The notes: generated by a model not told the origin, from the letters alone. A stretch of 64,000 bases of DNA from Tulasnella sp. 424 (GCA_019633425.1 WSUB01000061.1:124001-188000), one strand, 5' to 3'. Shown: positions 52,254 through 64,000, counted from the first letter of the stretch. Program-made: numbers and translations.

Positions 52254-54650
52254 ATGCAAGGTATGACCTCCTTCTCCTCCTCTTCTGGGTAGCCAGGAAG
52301 CAACTTCCTCTGGTATTGTTGGTCTACTAACTATTTCTTGGTTCTGCAGATACCTCACCTGTGACTCTAAGCACCATTCTAAAGCGGAGCCCTACCCCTG
52401 ATCCCACCATTAAGGTCGATGCTTGGCTAAATGGTGCTTCAAGTATGCTCTCACAGGGTGAGTCGTGACATGCGTTCATGTACCTCATTTAAAATTTCCC
52501 TATTATACGATGCATTCTGAACTTTCTCCATTCTGTCTATCTGGTCACGGAAGGCCGTGACCTCGGGTCGAATGATCCCCAACCCTTTACCCCAGGTGCC
52601 GCACCTGAGACAAGGAAAAGCCATACCTCACCGAAACACAGAGGAGGATGTATGTACTATCGCAACGATAAGGGAAAACCCCTTCGCTAAAACCCGCCAC
52701 CCTTCCAGCCACAACAAGAGGACCAGTCCGTCAACCAGCTAGGACAGTGGTGCAGCATGAGGAACCGCAACTGGACATCGGCTCAAATGTGCTGGCTCTC
52801 TTCGAGGAGAAATACCCGAGCTTGAGCCCGACTCCTGCAGGGAATGTGAGCTGTTTTCGTTATTTCGAAGGTTACACCACCCTTTATTAACCGAATCACG
52901 GTCAGGATTATACCGGGTTAGACTCGCGAAGCTCAAGTGCTGGTCAAATCGGAGGCGTGTCTCAGCCCGTTTTTCCTGCGCCACCCGTCTCGAATCGAAT
53001 GCGCGAAATGGGTAGAAACCGAAAAAGCAGGGGCAGCCCGGGACCGTCGCAGCCCACGTCTGCTAGAGCCTCACATGCGACAGAGGGAGGGTCCCTCATC
53101 CTTTGCGGCATCTGCCAAGAGGATCTGCTGTTGGTCGCAAATCCCCTCGAGGCATCGCTTCTGCCGTCGGCGTCATCGCAGCGTCCTAGATATGGCTTGC
53201 GCTTCCTTTGCCCCGGAAGACATATATACTGCCTTGATTGCAGTTCAACATACATCAGCCTCAAACTTCAAGAACCGGGAAACAATGTATTCCCAATTCG
53301 ATGCCCCACGTGTCCTCGTGATATAAAATGGCAGATTGACGACGAGACGGCCAAGAAACTTCTCAAGAAGAAATTGCTAGAGAACTGGTATTCCAAGCGC
53401 CTTCTGGCGGATATTTCAACCACCATGGTACGGTCTCATTTCTCGTTTGATTTCCGATCCGCAGCTGAGACTCAGATTCAATAAAAGCTCTACTGTCCAA
53501 ACCCCAAATGCTCCGAAGCCATTGATACCTCGGATATTGTATTGGATGTAGATCATACAGAGTGCCCGGCATGCCGCTCTGAAATCTGCCTCAAATGTCG
53601 GACAATCTGGCACCTTGGTGAGCGCAGGCTTCCTAACACACCAAGAATCTAGTCATCTGATGTACTCTCACTTTAGGCTTGAGTTGCGAGGACGCTAAGG
53701 TATCGCCTCTTTTAGTCTTTCTTATCTGTACTCTTTTTTATAAGTTCGGACCTCTAGAATCCCCTACAAGGGCAGGATGCTCTGCAGCGGCTTGCCACGA
53801 AGAATCAATGGCGACGTTGTCCGCAATGTCGGGCATTGGTCGAGCGAAGTGAAGGTCCGTTGACGATTTTCCAGTCTTGGCCTATGAACTGACTGTCTCT
53901 GAACTAGGTTGTAATCACATGGTTTGCTTGTGCGGGGCCGAGTTTTGTTTTGCGTAAGTAGTCCATAGACCCCGCGGCAAGCTCTCGACACTGACGATCG
54001 CACACAATGCCTCAATATTCCTTCTATGCAGGTGTGGTGCAAATTACGCAGAGGGTGGATGCACTTGGACTGGAGGTTGTGATGGTGATTGGAAAGCCGA
54101 AATCGATTGGACGGAACGTGCAGAGGAAGCTGTCAAGCAGCAGGGTCTTCTCTCCCGCCTGAAAAATTTGCAATGGCTTGGCAAGAGTACCGACTCCAAA
54201 CCCGAGGAGGGCCCACGCCTAAGAGCGTGGTCTTGGTCAAAAGCTCGTACTTCTCCCTCTCCCACACTGGCTACCGGTCCCGATCCCGATTCATCTCGTG
54301 GCCCGAGATCATTCCTTCCATTTCGAAGACTTCGAGCTTCACAGGACCAGCCACGTGCCCCAGAACTGGACATGCTCGAAATTCCGCAGGAGTGGAGGAT
54401 CAGCCAGAATTGGGTCGTCCTTCCTCGAGACTCGGATCCTGAAGACCCCACGGCGTTCTCTACCCTTACCCCGCCATCGAACATCCGCCGGAATCGGAGA
54501 TCTGCCCCACCTATTATAATAAGTGGACCCTCACAACACGGTCATGCTCATGCCGTTTCAGTGGACGGCTGGGAGGTTCCCGCGCATCGGATGAAACCCT
54601 TACCCCCGTTGCCTCCGGCACATGATTCTCAGGATCATGAACACCGTTAA
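52254..54650 (+). CDS. RBR (RING-IBR-RING) E3 ubiquitin ligase, copy 2
   Basis: The first exon is ATG CAA G (MQ...) at 52254, spliced to DTSPVTLSTILKRSPTPDP and VDAWLNGASS, which parallels VDEWLRGVPAS of copy 1. RING1 is CGICQEDLLLVA...YCLDCSSTYIS...CPTCP. The IBR is LYCPNPKCSEAIDTSD...CPACRSEICLKC. RING2 is RRCPQCRALVERSEG joined to CNHMVCLCGAEFCFACG with the catalytic cysteine retained, then GGCTWTGGCDGDW. The C-terminal region differs from copy 1 in composition and length and ends MKPLPPLPPAHDSQDHEHR. Exon phases from 52254 to the RING1 exon all agree. Substrates unknown. Confidence 0.87.
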
Positions 54651-54846
54651 TTATTACAAGCAAAAATGTGGCCACGACGGACATACGGACAAATTGCGAG
54701 GTGTCTAGATAGACGTAGTTGAAGGGGACCATGGACTTGGTTTGCTTTTATTTTTACCCCCGGAGTCCCGGGTACCCTTTCTTCTATGATTCTATAGGCA
54801 TGATTTATATAGATAAATAGATAGATATTACGCCTACGTCCATACG

Positions 54847-55759
54847 TCACAGACGGATCGGAGACCAGGCCGAAGAGGATCCCTTCTTTCTAGCCACCTC
54901 CTCAGAAAACACCCTACGAAAGTAGCTCCCCTTGAATCCCGTTTCCAATCAGCGCGTTCCAAATTTATTGAAAAGGATAAGTCTGCTCACCTCGATGAGA
55001 TCTAGAAGGTCCTCTTTTTTCATCTTCCCGCTTTCGTCCTTGAGAACGATCCACGTGGTTAGCCACTCCGCCAGACTAAACCATGTGCCAAGGACGTCGT
55101 AGAGATTATGATTATTTCTCCACAGAGCTGATCAGAAGCTATGATTAGAATCCGCAAAAGAAAAACCTGGAGAGGACGTACTGAGCGTCTGCCGAAGTGT
55201 TAGAGTCTCCTCGATCGGGTCGCCGTACATCCTATCCGGGTGCCTGACATGTTGGCAGACTTCTCGAAGTTAGCGGAAAGAACGCACTTGAAAATATCAT
55301 CGAAAGACCCCCGGTCCATTATGCCGCGTTTGTTATAAATGTGCGAATCAGACGCATGGATTCCTCGATGGATCCCTGCTATCCGGAGCCGGAAGAGAGG
55401 GTCTGGCATCCACCCTTTTTGAGTAGGATAACTGGATGACGATAACACAAGTTCACGTTAGCCCCACAGGAGTCAAGTGACGAGAGAGAGAGAATGACGT
55501 ACGAGACGAGCACATGGACAAAACTAGCAGTCGCGACAGCAAAGATGAGTGAGAATCCAAGGGTCTGCATTCCCCAGACGCTAATGGGCAGAATCCGTTC
55601 AGTACACTGAGCAGGTGTTGGGTCTTAAACTACCTACGTGTCCATAGGCGTTATTAAACCGTCGCCATTACGATCCCAGGCAGCAACGTGGTTTTGCAAG
55701 TGGGTGGGATCGCTGGACGGGTATGGCGCATCTTCAGAGGGTGTACGCGGGAGCATCAT
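54847..55759 (-). CDS. Caleosin family protein
   Basis: Caleosins are calcium-binding, often heme-containing lipid-droplet proteins with peroxygenase activity. Start ATG 55759 (MMLPRTPSEDAPYPSS). The EF-hand LQNHVAAWDRNGDGLITPMD carries ligands D1, N3, D5 and D12. A splice brings in VWGMQTLGFSLIFAVATASF, the membrane-associated proline-poor helix. Then come RIAGIHRGIHASDSHIYNKR and GSFDDIFKC, LTTWIVLKDESGKMKKEDL and the C-terminal GSYFRRVFSEEVARKKG ending SAWSPIRL-stop. Domain order matches the family; length is about 220-240 residues. Introns are short. Convergent with RBR copy 2. Confidence 0.85.
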
Positions 55760-57731
55760 TTTGCGGCTTAGAGAAGGAGAAGGACGGTTGACACTATCGG
55801 CGGAGCTGTTTTGAGAACGCTTGGAGGCTGTGTGTGAGGTGGGTAGAGAAAGTGTACAAGGGAAGAGATCCAACTTTTTCAGTTGAACGAGGCCTTTTAA
55901 GCTCGACTTATATACACAAGGCAAACTGGTACGTGATCCGTTTTATCGGATATTTTCGGCACTTCGAAGGAGGTTTGTAGAAGGGACGGTGAAATTTCAG
56001 GGGTAGTTAAAGTACCTTCAATGAGACCCCACCACTCGTCGACTGAAAGAAGCGGAGTTTACTGCCAATACCTCCTTGCAGACACATTCACCGCGTGAAA
56101 TTCGGTCATTGGCTGCACATTTATCAATACATAGCTTGTGGATTGATCAACAGACGATCATACCAGAGCTATAGCGGCGAACTCTAGGAAGCCCGCTGCA
56201 GTTCTGGAGTTCCTGCCAATAGCAGTGCGGGCGGCATACATGGGCCCGGGAGCGTTCCGCATAAAAGGGAGCGCTTCGGACGTGGGTTTCGATAGGTAAT
56301 TTGTACTCATGTCGGCCTGCAAAATAGCGTGGTCCTAAAGTGGTACTCGCACCAACACCACCGCATGGAGTGAAATCCGTACAAGGGTGCTTGGGAAGAG
56401 ATTCCAATATGATCAGCTGGACATAATATGAATGAAGGCTCCCGTAATCTGGGGGAGAATGAGGGATAGTAGGGATTGAGGGGTTATCTCTCAAGCATAG
56501 GGGATGGAAGAGTAATGGCGGGAACCCACCGGTTCCCGCCGAAACCCACGAGGGACTGCCAGGAAAAGGACCGGGAGAAGCCCGAAAGAAGGCAACATTA
56601 ACGAGGTGCCTGGTAAAAACTATTCTCTCCAGTAGGATGCGGGGCTTGAACGTGGAGCGACAAGGCGGAGGCCATAAAAAGGTACAAAAGTTGATCGAAC
56701 ATGACCGGGAAGTGAGAGACGGATTAGAAAATTTTTGTCGCATAGAATGCACAGGCAGCAATTAGTTCAATAGCATTGAATTCAAGGGAAGCTTATATAT
56801 TGCGTAGACTGTGAATATGGTTGGTGAAATATGGTTGAACGGATTGTTTTCGGAACACACATTGGTCGAATTGTGATGATTTGCTTAGGAAGACTGTGCA
56901 GTAAACCATCCGATTTGTCCGCCCACACCAGGGCTGGCGAGATAGAGAATGGCCTGGGAGTTGGTCCAAAATGAAAAGAAAATATGGACAAGTTACACTG
57001 GTCCAAATGTCCTTGATAAACACCTGTTAAAACCTCCCGGTCGCTTGATGAGGGCTCTTGCCTGGTTGAAAGATAGTCAAATCGAGTGCCGTGGCGATCA
57101 GTGTCAATGCAGGCCTTGCAGCGCCAATGGAGCAAGCGCAACAATAGTCAGCGTGGACGTAGTGGTTAGCACAGTAGAAGTAATACCTGATACACCGAGT
57201 CATCCCAAGCGGGCGAGCAGGGCACTCAAGCAGAACTAGCTTTTATAGCAGTTGGAATAGACTCGTACCCACTGCTTGCCGGGGTCGGGTGGGTGGCGTA
57301 TTTTGAAAACTACCACTTGCAAGAACCATCAACGCATTGGGCAAGCCATTCTGGACACACGCTATAGCGCTACCTCTCAGCCTATCAAAGAGATGCCACT
57401 CCATGGTTCAGCTTTGTGGAACTCGAACCGTACTACGATTGCAATGTCTTAGATCAAGATGGCCAGAATTTGGCATTCGAAGCTTGGACATCCGTTGGCT
57501 ACTAGCTAGCCACCTGGTATAGTGGTCGAAAAAAGCTCAAAAGCTAAACCTGGGTGCGCGACGTTGACCTCGATCTGATTCAAGAGCACGTCGAAGCTTC
57601 GACGCGCGTGAGATATCCGGGTTTAGGTATTACTATGGCGACGTATATGTGCTCGGGCGGACCTAAAGATGAATGCACAAAGCCTCGCACACGAGTAAAG
57701 TAAACAAGGAAGCACAACAAACTTCATTAGA
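55760..57731. other. Intergenic, no supported gene
   Basis: Nearly 2 kb. The longest open frame (minus strand, 56147-56761) has the composition of chance translation and no domain. A TATA-like TTATATAC lies about 150 bp upstream of the caleosin start. Nothing else is recognised. Confidence 0.4.
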
Positions 57732-59157
57732 TCATTCGTCGACAGCTCCAGGCCTCCCAAGTAAGAAAGAGAAACTTTCGGTGCGGCCTTTGACCCGCCG
57801 CCTTGTCAAGCGAGATGTCGCTCCGTCGCCTACGCTAGTCGTACTGTCAGACTCATCCCCTGCTGCCAAGACGGGAGTAGGCAGAACGGAAGGGTTGATA
57901 AGAGACGGAGTGGGCGTTCGTCTGAGGAGATCACCTTCTAGCGGTTGTCGTTCCGGAACGCTCTCTAGCAGTAAATCGGCATTTATGTTCGCGCTTCTAC
58001 GACGTGAATTTGTTGATGCCAGTGACCCTGCCGGAGAAGGTTTTCTTGAACCGGTGGGAGTACCGGCACGCGAACCGCTTGGTGTACGTGTAAGTCGACC
58101 CCGCTTAGGTGTGGCGCCGTCGCCTGGCGTAGCCACTGCTGTTGTTCCACCCGTTGCCGAGACTGACTGGGCCCGCGAAGCAGTCTCCTCCGCCCTTCGT
58201 CTCCCTCCTAAGCTAACAATCCATCTCCACCAACTTCGGGCTTTTCTGGCTTCCATAGCCTCTCGCTGCCTTTCTTCTCTGGCCTTCTCGAACGCAGCGC
58301 GGTATCGCTCATACGACTCGCGGAAATTCTTGTCCACCCGAGAATTGAATATAAGTTCTCCACGAGGATTTGTGGGAGGTGGTATGGGAGTAATGGGTGC
58401 AGAACGACTCGACGAAGGAGAGCGGGCTCGTGGCGAGAGATCCGAGCCAGGTAGTGAGCGTATGGTCGGCGAAATGGGCGAGAGAGGTGGTGAGGTGTAG
58501 TCCGCGGTGCTCGAAGAGCGAAGCATGCGAAGAAACCAAGAGGAAGATGTGATAGGTCTCGGCCGAACGTTGAGATACATATTGAATTGGCGCAAGGTAC
58601 GATTGGCATGGGAGACGTATCTGAGGAGGGTTATCGTCCAGTCAGCACTAAAATACAATTGCTGGGCGGCCTTTTGGACTTACTTGTTGGCGTAGCCGAT
58701 TTTCTCAGAATATAGGCCGTTCGAAAAGAATAAGAAGAGAGTCGTAGCTGCGATCAACAGGATGCCAGGAGCGAAATATGGATGTGGCCGAATAGGCGAG
58801 ATTGGTCCGTATGGCGGTTTTACTCGGGCAAAGGCAGCGTTGATGGGCCATATTAAAACGTATGTGTCTAATATGAAGTCACAGGTGGCGATAATGATGA
58901 CCGCACAGAGCTGCAGCAGAAAGACTGGGCGTTGAAAGGTGGTGCCAGTGGATTGTTTCAATGTTGGGCATGTTAATAGCTGCGTAATAAGAAATGAGGA
59001 CTCACGCACTCTGATACCTGGTTTTACGCCTCTTTAGCATTGCCGCATTGGTCTTGAGTCGCTCTTCAAAAAGGAGAAGGTCGCGGTGCGTGGCCGCATC
59101 ATTGGCTGGTGTATAACTGAGTTTGGGAGTAGATGATCTTGACGTTCGAGGAGCCAT
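57732..59157 (-). CDS. SPO7: Spo7-like regulatory subunit of the Nem1-Spo7 phosphatase
   Basis: In yeast Spo7 binds the phosphatase Nem1 at the nuclear/ER membrane; the pair dephosphorylates lipin (Pah1) and so controls phospholipid against storage-lipid synthesis. Start ATG 59157 (MAPRTSRSSTPKLSYTPAND). The signature HRDLLLFEERLKTNAAMLKR precedes two membrane helices: FLLQLCAVIIIATCDFIL, and APGILLIAATTLFLFFSNGL followed by YSEKIGYANK. After an intron comes YVSHANRTLRQFNMYLNVRP, the family's hallmark. The remaining C-terminal region, about 250 residues, is Ser/Thr/Arg-rich and disordered, longer than in yeast Spo7. Stop at 57732. Two or more introns. Lipid-droplet relevance is shared with the nearby caleosin, probably by chance. 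Confidence 0.88.
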
Positions 59158-60117
59158 AAACTGAGGATCTTGTCGACCAGCTGTATGGCTGCTCGGTTAC
59201 GCCTCAGGTCTCTTCGGAATGGGACCTCGCTGAAGCTGGAGGGCGAATGGAGGGAATGGGTGTGCGGATGTCGCCTGGAACTAGTTGGGTGATTCCCGCG
59301 GTTTCGTTCGAGCTATGGTTAAAGCTCAGAGCAGTGGAAGGTCGGCCCTCTCTGTTGCAATAAAACAGAATCGTGTTACTCGATGATACAAAGATGGATG
59401 GATCTACCATAGCCAAATGTCACTGAGCCGGTTTCGTCTTTAAAGACCCTGTCGTGCAGAGCTGAGTGGCAGTGACTTGTCCACTATTGAATCTCCATTT
59501 ATTACTCTTGGGCGAAAGGTCTCGAAGGCGCTAATGCTTTGGGTATCTCGGGAAGTTGATGGGTGTGGGAGAGGCCCATGGTTCACATGTAGCTTTGTAC
59601 ATGTCGCTTCCCCTACTCCTCCAAAAGCTGGCCGTGGTTGCAGGGACTTTGCTCTACCGCGGACCAAGTGATATTTCCTGTGAGAGACGGAGTGTAGGTC
59701 TTTCTTCCCAACTGAACTATAACAAGCTAGTCTCATTCGCACGCGGCCTCGTGCTTACGGTACGGGACGCATGAGTTGCAGAGATTCGGCGATGAACAAT
59801 CGAGTCTCTCGAAAGTACCTGCCCGTGTTTAAATACACGTAGTAGGAGTGCGATCACAGTCTGTATCAACGCCCTCAAGGACGTTTTCGATCATAGGAAG
59901 GAATATCGTAAGCAACTGCTGCTGCAACAAAAGCCTGAACTAGAGGACTTGCTAGTCACGTGCCGGGAAATTGCCACCAAGAGCTTGCTCCAACCGTGAG
60001 AGGCAGTTCAACACCCAACACCCAACACCATATCTTCATCGTCCCTATACACGACTTCAGATCGTGCATTCTCATCGCTCTCTCAGCAGACCAGTCTACT
60101 CTCCACGATTTGTCCGA
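59158..60117. other. Intergenic between divergent Spo7-like and CDC20 genes
   Basis: About 960 bp, no supported gene. Short open frames only. Confidence 0.4.
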
Positions 60118-62120
60118 ATGAGCAGCAGCACAGCCAAGACTCCGAGCCGTCCCCGACATGCCCGGCCCGGAATCACTCCATCAGCCATCACCCTTGGCCT
60201 GAACTCGCTCTCCCTCTCCCCAACAAAATCCGTCTACAACAATGCCCCAGACTCATCAAATCCTTTCATCGACAGACGTGCCGCAAATTCGTCAAATCCG
60301 TTTGTCGATAAGAAGAGCTCACCAACCAAAGCTCGTGGTAGAAGTCGCCATGGATCCATGAGCTCTGGTGGCTTGGATCACCTGGCTAAGGATGCGGTGC
60401 GGGGGATTGTGAGGCCAGGTGGAATTGAAACCAAATTTGACGTGGTCAGAAACGATTATTTCGTTGGGGAGAGCAAGGGATCCACGTCCCCTCGGAAAAG
60501 AAAGGGATCGAGCGTGTCCCTCAACTCCAGCGGTGGATATAGTGGAAACAAGTTAAAGTCATCTGCGAGCTCTGTGAGTACTCTCCAACCTCTCTTACGC
60601 CGGTTGCGTGCGGCGGACCCAATTCGAATGCTATTTGTCCATCCGCTGTCGTCTTTTACGTCAACAAACAGCACGCTCTCCGTCGTTCTCTCCGCCACCT
60701 TTCCTTTTGTTTCGTTCGAGCCATTGACTTGCATCTATTAGGACGACCGCATGATCCCAACATCCAACATCGGCGCAACACTTGCCTCTCAGAACATTCA
60801 GAACACCTCTCCAGCGCACACAGCTCGGCTCGCCGAAAACCTCGGCATCAATGTCAACCAACGAATTCTCCGCTTCCATCAACAAGGACCTCAGCCAACC
60901 ACCGACCCTACTTTGGCCCTCCAGCGCCAATTGGCTAGGCCATTGTACCAAAGACCAGCTGGCCCGAACGCCTCCACCGGCGCAGTCACAAACAAGACCC
61001 GTGTCATCCCTACCAGTCCCCAACGCGTGCTGGATGCGCCAGGCATGATAGACGACTTCTACCTGAATCTTATCTCGTGGTCGGGTCTGAATCAGCTTGC
61101 CGTCGCTTTGTGCGAGAGCACCTACATTTGGAATGCTGAGACGGGCAATGTCGACCTGCTCGGAACCGCTCCGGAGGGATCCTATGTCAGCGCAGTTAAC
61201 TTCACCCCGGATGGAACTTTTCTTGGAGTCGGAAACGGGAATGGCGACGTTGAAGTTTGGGATATGGAAACAACTCAAAAACTCCGAACCATGTCCGGCC
61301 ATCAAGCTCAAGTTGCGTCCTTGTCTTGGAATAACCACATCCTGGCTTCGGGTTGCGCAGACGGCAGCATCTGGTTCCACGACGTCCGAGTGGCTCAACA
61401 CAAGGTCATGCAGCTCTTGGGGCACGAGGGCGAAATATGCGGTTTAACGTGGAGGGCAGATGGAGAGCTACTCGCTAGCGGTGGCAATGACAATGTTGTT
61501 AATATATGGGATGGAAGGACGGGAAGCTCGGGGGACGATTGGAGAGGCACTCCATTGTACACGAAGAACAACCACACAGCCGCGGTTAAGGTGCGTCTGT
61601 TGGCTCCGTCAATCGACCCTGCTCACATCCGCCCTTTCACAGGCCATGGCATGGTGTCCTTGGCAAAACAATCTGTTAGCTACAGGCGGAGGCACTGGTG
61701 ATGGTCAGGTCCATTTCTGGTCCAGCACTACTGGTGCTCGGGTCAACACGTTACAGACACCAACGCAGATCTCATCCGTCCAATTTGCTCCCCACTCACG
61801 CGAGGTTTTGACCACTCATGGAGCTCCTGTAAACTCGTTGATGATTCACTCCTATCCTTCGATGTCAAAGGTTTGGGATCCTTGTCCCCTTCCTAAAGCA
61901 GCCGCTAACCACGAGATTTTCTTCGCAGGTCGCTGAGATCAACGATGCGCACGATGCGCGTGTGCTAGGAAGTGCTGTTGGTCCTGCTGGCGATGTCGTT
62001 TGTACATACGCGGGCGACGAAAATGTCAAATTTTGGAAGATTTGGGAGCTCCCTAAGAAAAAGAAGGATAAGGCTGGGAGCTCGGAGACTGGCCCAGGGA
62101 GTATGTTGTTGATCCGTTGA
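60118..62120 (+). CDS. CDC20: Cdc20/Fizzy APC/C activator
   Basis: Cdc20 brings substrates to the anaphase-promoting complex at the metaphase-anaphase transition. Start ATG 60118 (MSSSTAKTPSRPRHARPG). The N-terminal region contains a duplicated SSNPFIDRRA / SSNPFVDKK. After an intron the C-box position reads DDRMIPTSN, departing from the consensus DR[FY]IPxR. The Mad2-binding-like RILRFHQQGP follows, then seven WD40 blades (SYVSAVNFTPDGTFLGVG, GDVEVWDMETTQKLR, LASGCADGSIWFHDVR, LLASGGNDNVVNIWDGR, LLATGGGTGDGQVHFW and others). The protein ends GSMLLIR-stop, the Ile-Arg tail that docks on the APC/C. About 560 residues. No KEN box was seen in the N-terminus. Confidence 0.93.
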
Positions 62121-62368
62121 GTCCCATAACTAGCGGCTCTTGTAGATTAGGTGTACGTGACACTTGTACGGATTGCTATTCGCCTTGTTCTATGCATGCA
62201 TGTGATATCTTTTGTTCAAAACAGGGGGGTCCGTGAGGTCGGGACTGTGGACTGCTGCCTCAGGCTTGAAAGTCAGGCAGTACTGCTAAGCGCTTGAATC
62301 CTTGGTCTAGATGCCTGGTCCAGGGCCCGCGATCAATCTGTAGTATTGACATCCGAACTATTCGACAT

Positions 62369-63395
62369 TTAATCTACTTCCATATCCTCTCCGCGGTCCC
62401 CTCCTTGCAATCTCTGTTCCTGGACCAGGCATTTCATCTTTTGACTCACGTCACTCCAAACGAGCTCCCCCTCGTTCTCCTTCTTCAAAGCCGGATTCTT
62501 CTTCCGCGCTTCGAAAGCATTCCTGAGATCCTCCATTCTCAGCCTTTTCCCCCATATGCTATCCATGTATACGTCCACAAGCTTTGCTTCCACGAGATTG
62601 GGTAGCCTTGCTAGGGTTGAGACGACGCTGACAGGTTTCACTTCGATGGCTTGTCCTATTTCTATGTGAGTTAGATTAGGTTGGACGGCCCCATCGAATG
62701 CGTCAAAGATCGAATCATCGGCGCAGGTCAGGCCGGTGAGCTTAATGCGTTGAAGACGAGTCCACCTCGTTGCACACGCGAGCACAAAGGCTCGAACGGC
62801 GGTTCCTGTTATCTATCAATTCCAAACGTTCTACATCAGCACCGCCAACATCCAAGGCAGATCGACACGATGAGGCAACGAAGTACCGATAGCGAAACTT
62901 GATTCTTGGAGTCGGGCGCGAGCCATTCAAATATCAAGGGACTATGCGCAGTGGATAGGAAGCGGTAGTCAGGCTTTGCATCGTCGCTTCAGGGAGCCGA
63001 GTTCGAACGTACTTGATGAGCTTGAGGGCGTCAAAGACGCTTGCGTCTCCGCGCGCAGAGTGAACGTTGACCTTGACGACCTCGAGATTACTAAGATTTA
63101 TTGCTTGAAATAGGCTTTGGATTTTGCTGAACATGCGATAAGACTCGTTGATAGTCTTGGCGAATGTGATGGAGGTAGGAGCCGGTGGATTGCGTTGGGT
63201 TGAGCCGGTGCTCTTGGTTAGAGCCTCCAGTTGGGAGATGTGAGTGAGCCGAATATCTTTGTGAAGAGTGGGGGTCGCAATGGCCTCCCATCTTTTGCAG
63301 ACGCACAAAATGTGGGATGGGCAGGGATGAACGATGAGTGCGAGAGTGAGAGCATATGCTAGAAGCTCGATGGGAAGTTCCTGGATCGCGGGCAT
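62369..63395 (-). CDS. F-box-like protein
   Basis: Start ATG 63395. The N-terminus IQELPIELLAYALTLALI followed by CVCKRWEAIATPTLHKDI is a degenerate F-box, which in fungi binds Skp1 to link substrates to SCF ubiquitin ligases. The rest has weak leucine-rich character (INLSNLEVVKVNV, RWTRLQRIKLTGL, LPNLVEAKLVDVYMDS) as in many basidiomycete F-box/LRR proteins. Three exons are likely; the middle one, near 62930-62830, is short and its borders are uncertain. The C-terminus is acidic and ends GGDRGEDMEVD-stop. Substrate unknown. Confidence 0.72.
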
Positions 63396-63515
63396 ACGAA
63401 AACGATACTATAAGAGTTCGAGATTTGGAGGGAGCGATTCTTTTTATAAAGTGATGAAGGGACAAAAACGACTTTTCAGGCGAGAACGTAACTACGTGCA
63501 AGCACGTGACAGCTC

Positions 63516-64000
63516 TTAGTCAGCACGGAGACACTTGACGCGAAGGGGAAGCATGGTTTTTGTACTATCGTTTTCACCCTTAATGACTGGTCTGGCAATC
63601 ATCCTGGATGATGAGCAGTCAGCGTCGCAGCCGAACAAGGATATGACTGGCGTTCCCACCCTTGTATCGTCTCGATGACCAAAGTGGGGTCCGAGAGCTC
63701 AAACGTGAAATTGCGCATTAGTGTGAATAATATGACCTTGATTTCCATAACAGCCAGTCGGTACCCAATCTACACGTTGATAGGTAAATAAGAAGTTGGC
63801 TGTGTCTCCTAGCAAATAGTAGACTCACGCATGCGCGAGGACCTCCTAGGAAGGTCATTACGCCTGAGAACACAGTGGGGTATTCGTTCGCATAGGAATG
63901 ATCCTTCTCGAGCCACCGCTCGGGTCTATAGAAATGAACTTTGAGAAGTTGACCTGATGCCCGACACGCGCACTCACCTCAACTTGTCCGCGTCTTCGCC
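63516..64000 (-). CDS. Cytochrome P450, C-terminal part (runs off the window)
   Basis: Only the 3' end is inside the window. Read on the minus strand from 64000: GEDADKL joined to RPERWLEKDHSYANEYPT, then TFLGGPRAC, an intron and IGYRLAVMEIKV. This is the heme-binding FxxGxRxCxG signature, with the cysteine as the iron ligand, interrupted by a 60-bp intron right after that cysteine. A further intron (GTGGGA...ATCCAG) leads to MIARPVIKGENDSTKTMLPL and RVKCLRAD-stop, matching the usual fungal P450 end. Without that last intron a different, non-family end would be read. Substrate and clan cannot be told from this fragment. Confidence 0.85.

Noticed and set aside
56147..56761. Open frame of 204 codons on the minus strand between the caleosin and Spo7-like genes
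   Set aside because: Composition rich in Cys, His, Pro and Arg without any pattern, no good ATG context, no recognised domain; probably chance.
57510..57585. Possible tRNA gene (A-box-like GGTATAGTGGTC)
   Set aside because: The expected B box and a pairable acceptor stem were not found.

Overview
The window looks like a piece of basidiomycete nuclear genome, most likely Agaricomycetes. Genes are interrupted by many 50-75 bp GT-AG introns, and the content includes a FunK1-type fungal kinase, a Spo7-like protein, a caleosin, RBR ubiquitin ligases, a gag-like domain gene of mushroom type and a cytochrome P450. I could not place it to genus. No tRNA, rRNA or CRISPR array was seen. Exon boundaries were worked out by hand from reading frames and splice sites and are predictions.

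Layout. 0-3.1 kb: repeats bracketing an importin-alpha gene without its IBB domain. 3.4-10.1 kb: an EST1/SMG5-7 family gene and MRE11, both on the minus strand. 11.1-12.3 kb: a gag-like domain gene. 12.8-32.0 kb: an accessory block built of small two-exon genes. Their first exon ends in R-L-R-G-G or R-P-R-G-G (LRLRGG, the ubiquitin C-terminal tail, in three copies) and their second exon encodes a very cysteine-rich tail that ends at a conserved stop. There are five plus-strand copies (12.8-17.3 kb) and six minus-strand copies (20.2-32.0 kb); eight look intact, two are broken and one is doubtful. A direct tandem duplication of about 5.2 kb (20.9-26.16 and 26.17-31.3 kb) carries two of these genes per unit plus an acyltransferase-fold gene in each. 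33.7-39.0 kb: a disordered protein, a PQ-loop membrane protein and two small unknown genes. 39.2-43.5 kb: two further copies of a TIR-bearing repeat around a FunK1 kinase. 43.6-64 kb: a conserved stretch with DUS3, the AP-1 mu subunit, two tandem RBR E3 ligases, a caleosin, a Spo7-like protein, Cdc20, an F-box protein and the 3' end of a P450.

How the genes relate. The housekeeping genes at both ends (NMD/telomere, DNA repair, tRNA modification, vesicle coats, lipid control, cell cycle) are independent and single copy. The central block is young and unstable: tandem duplication, pseudogenes and repeats. Both assembly gaps lie in it, and each is flanked by an identical 77-78 bp sequence, so they look like unmerged contig ends. 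The small family with RLRGG plus a Cys-rich tail is the most unusual content. I know of no named function for it; a link to ubiquitin-type processing or to metal binding is only a hypothesis.
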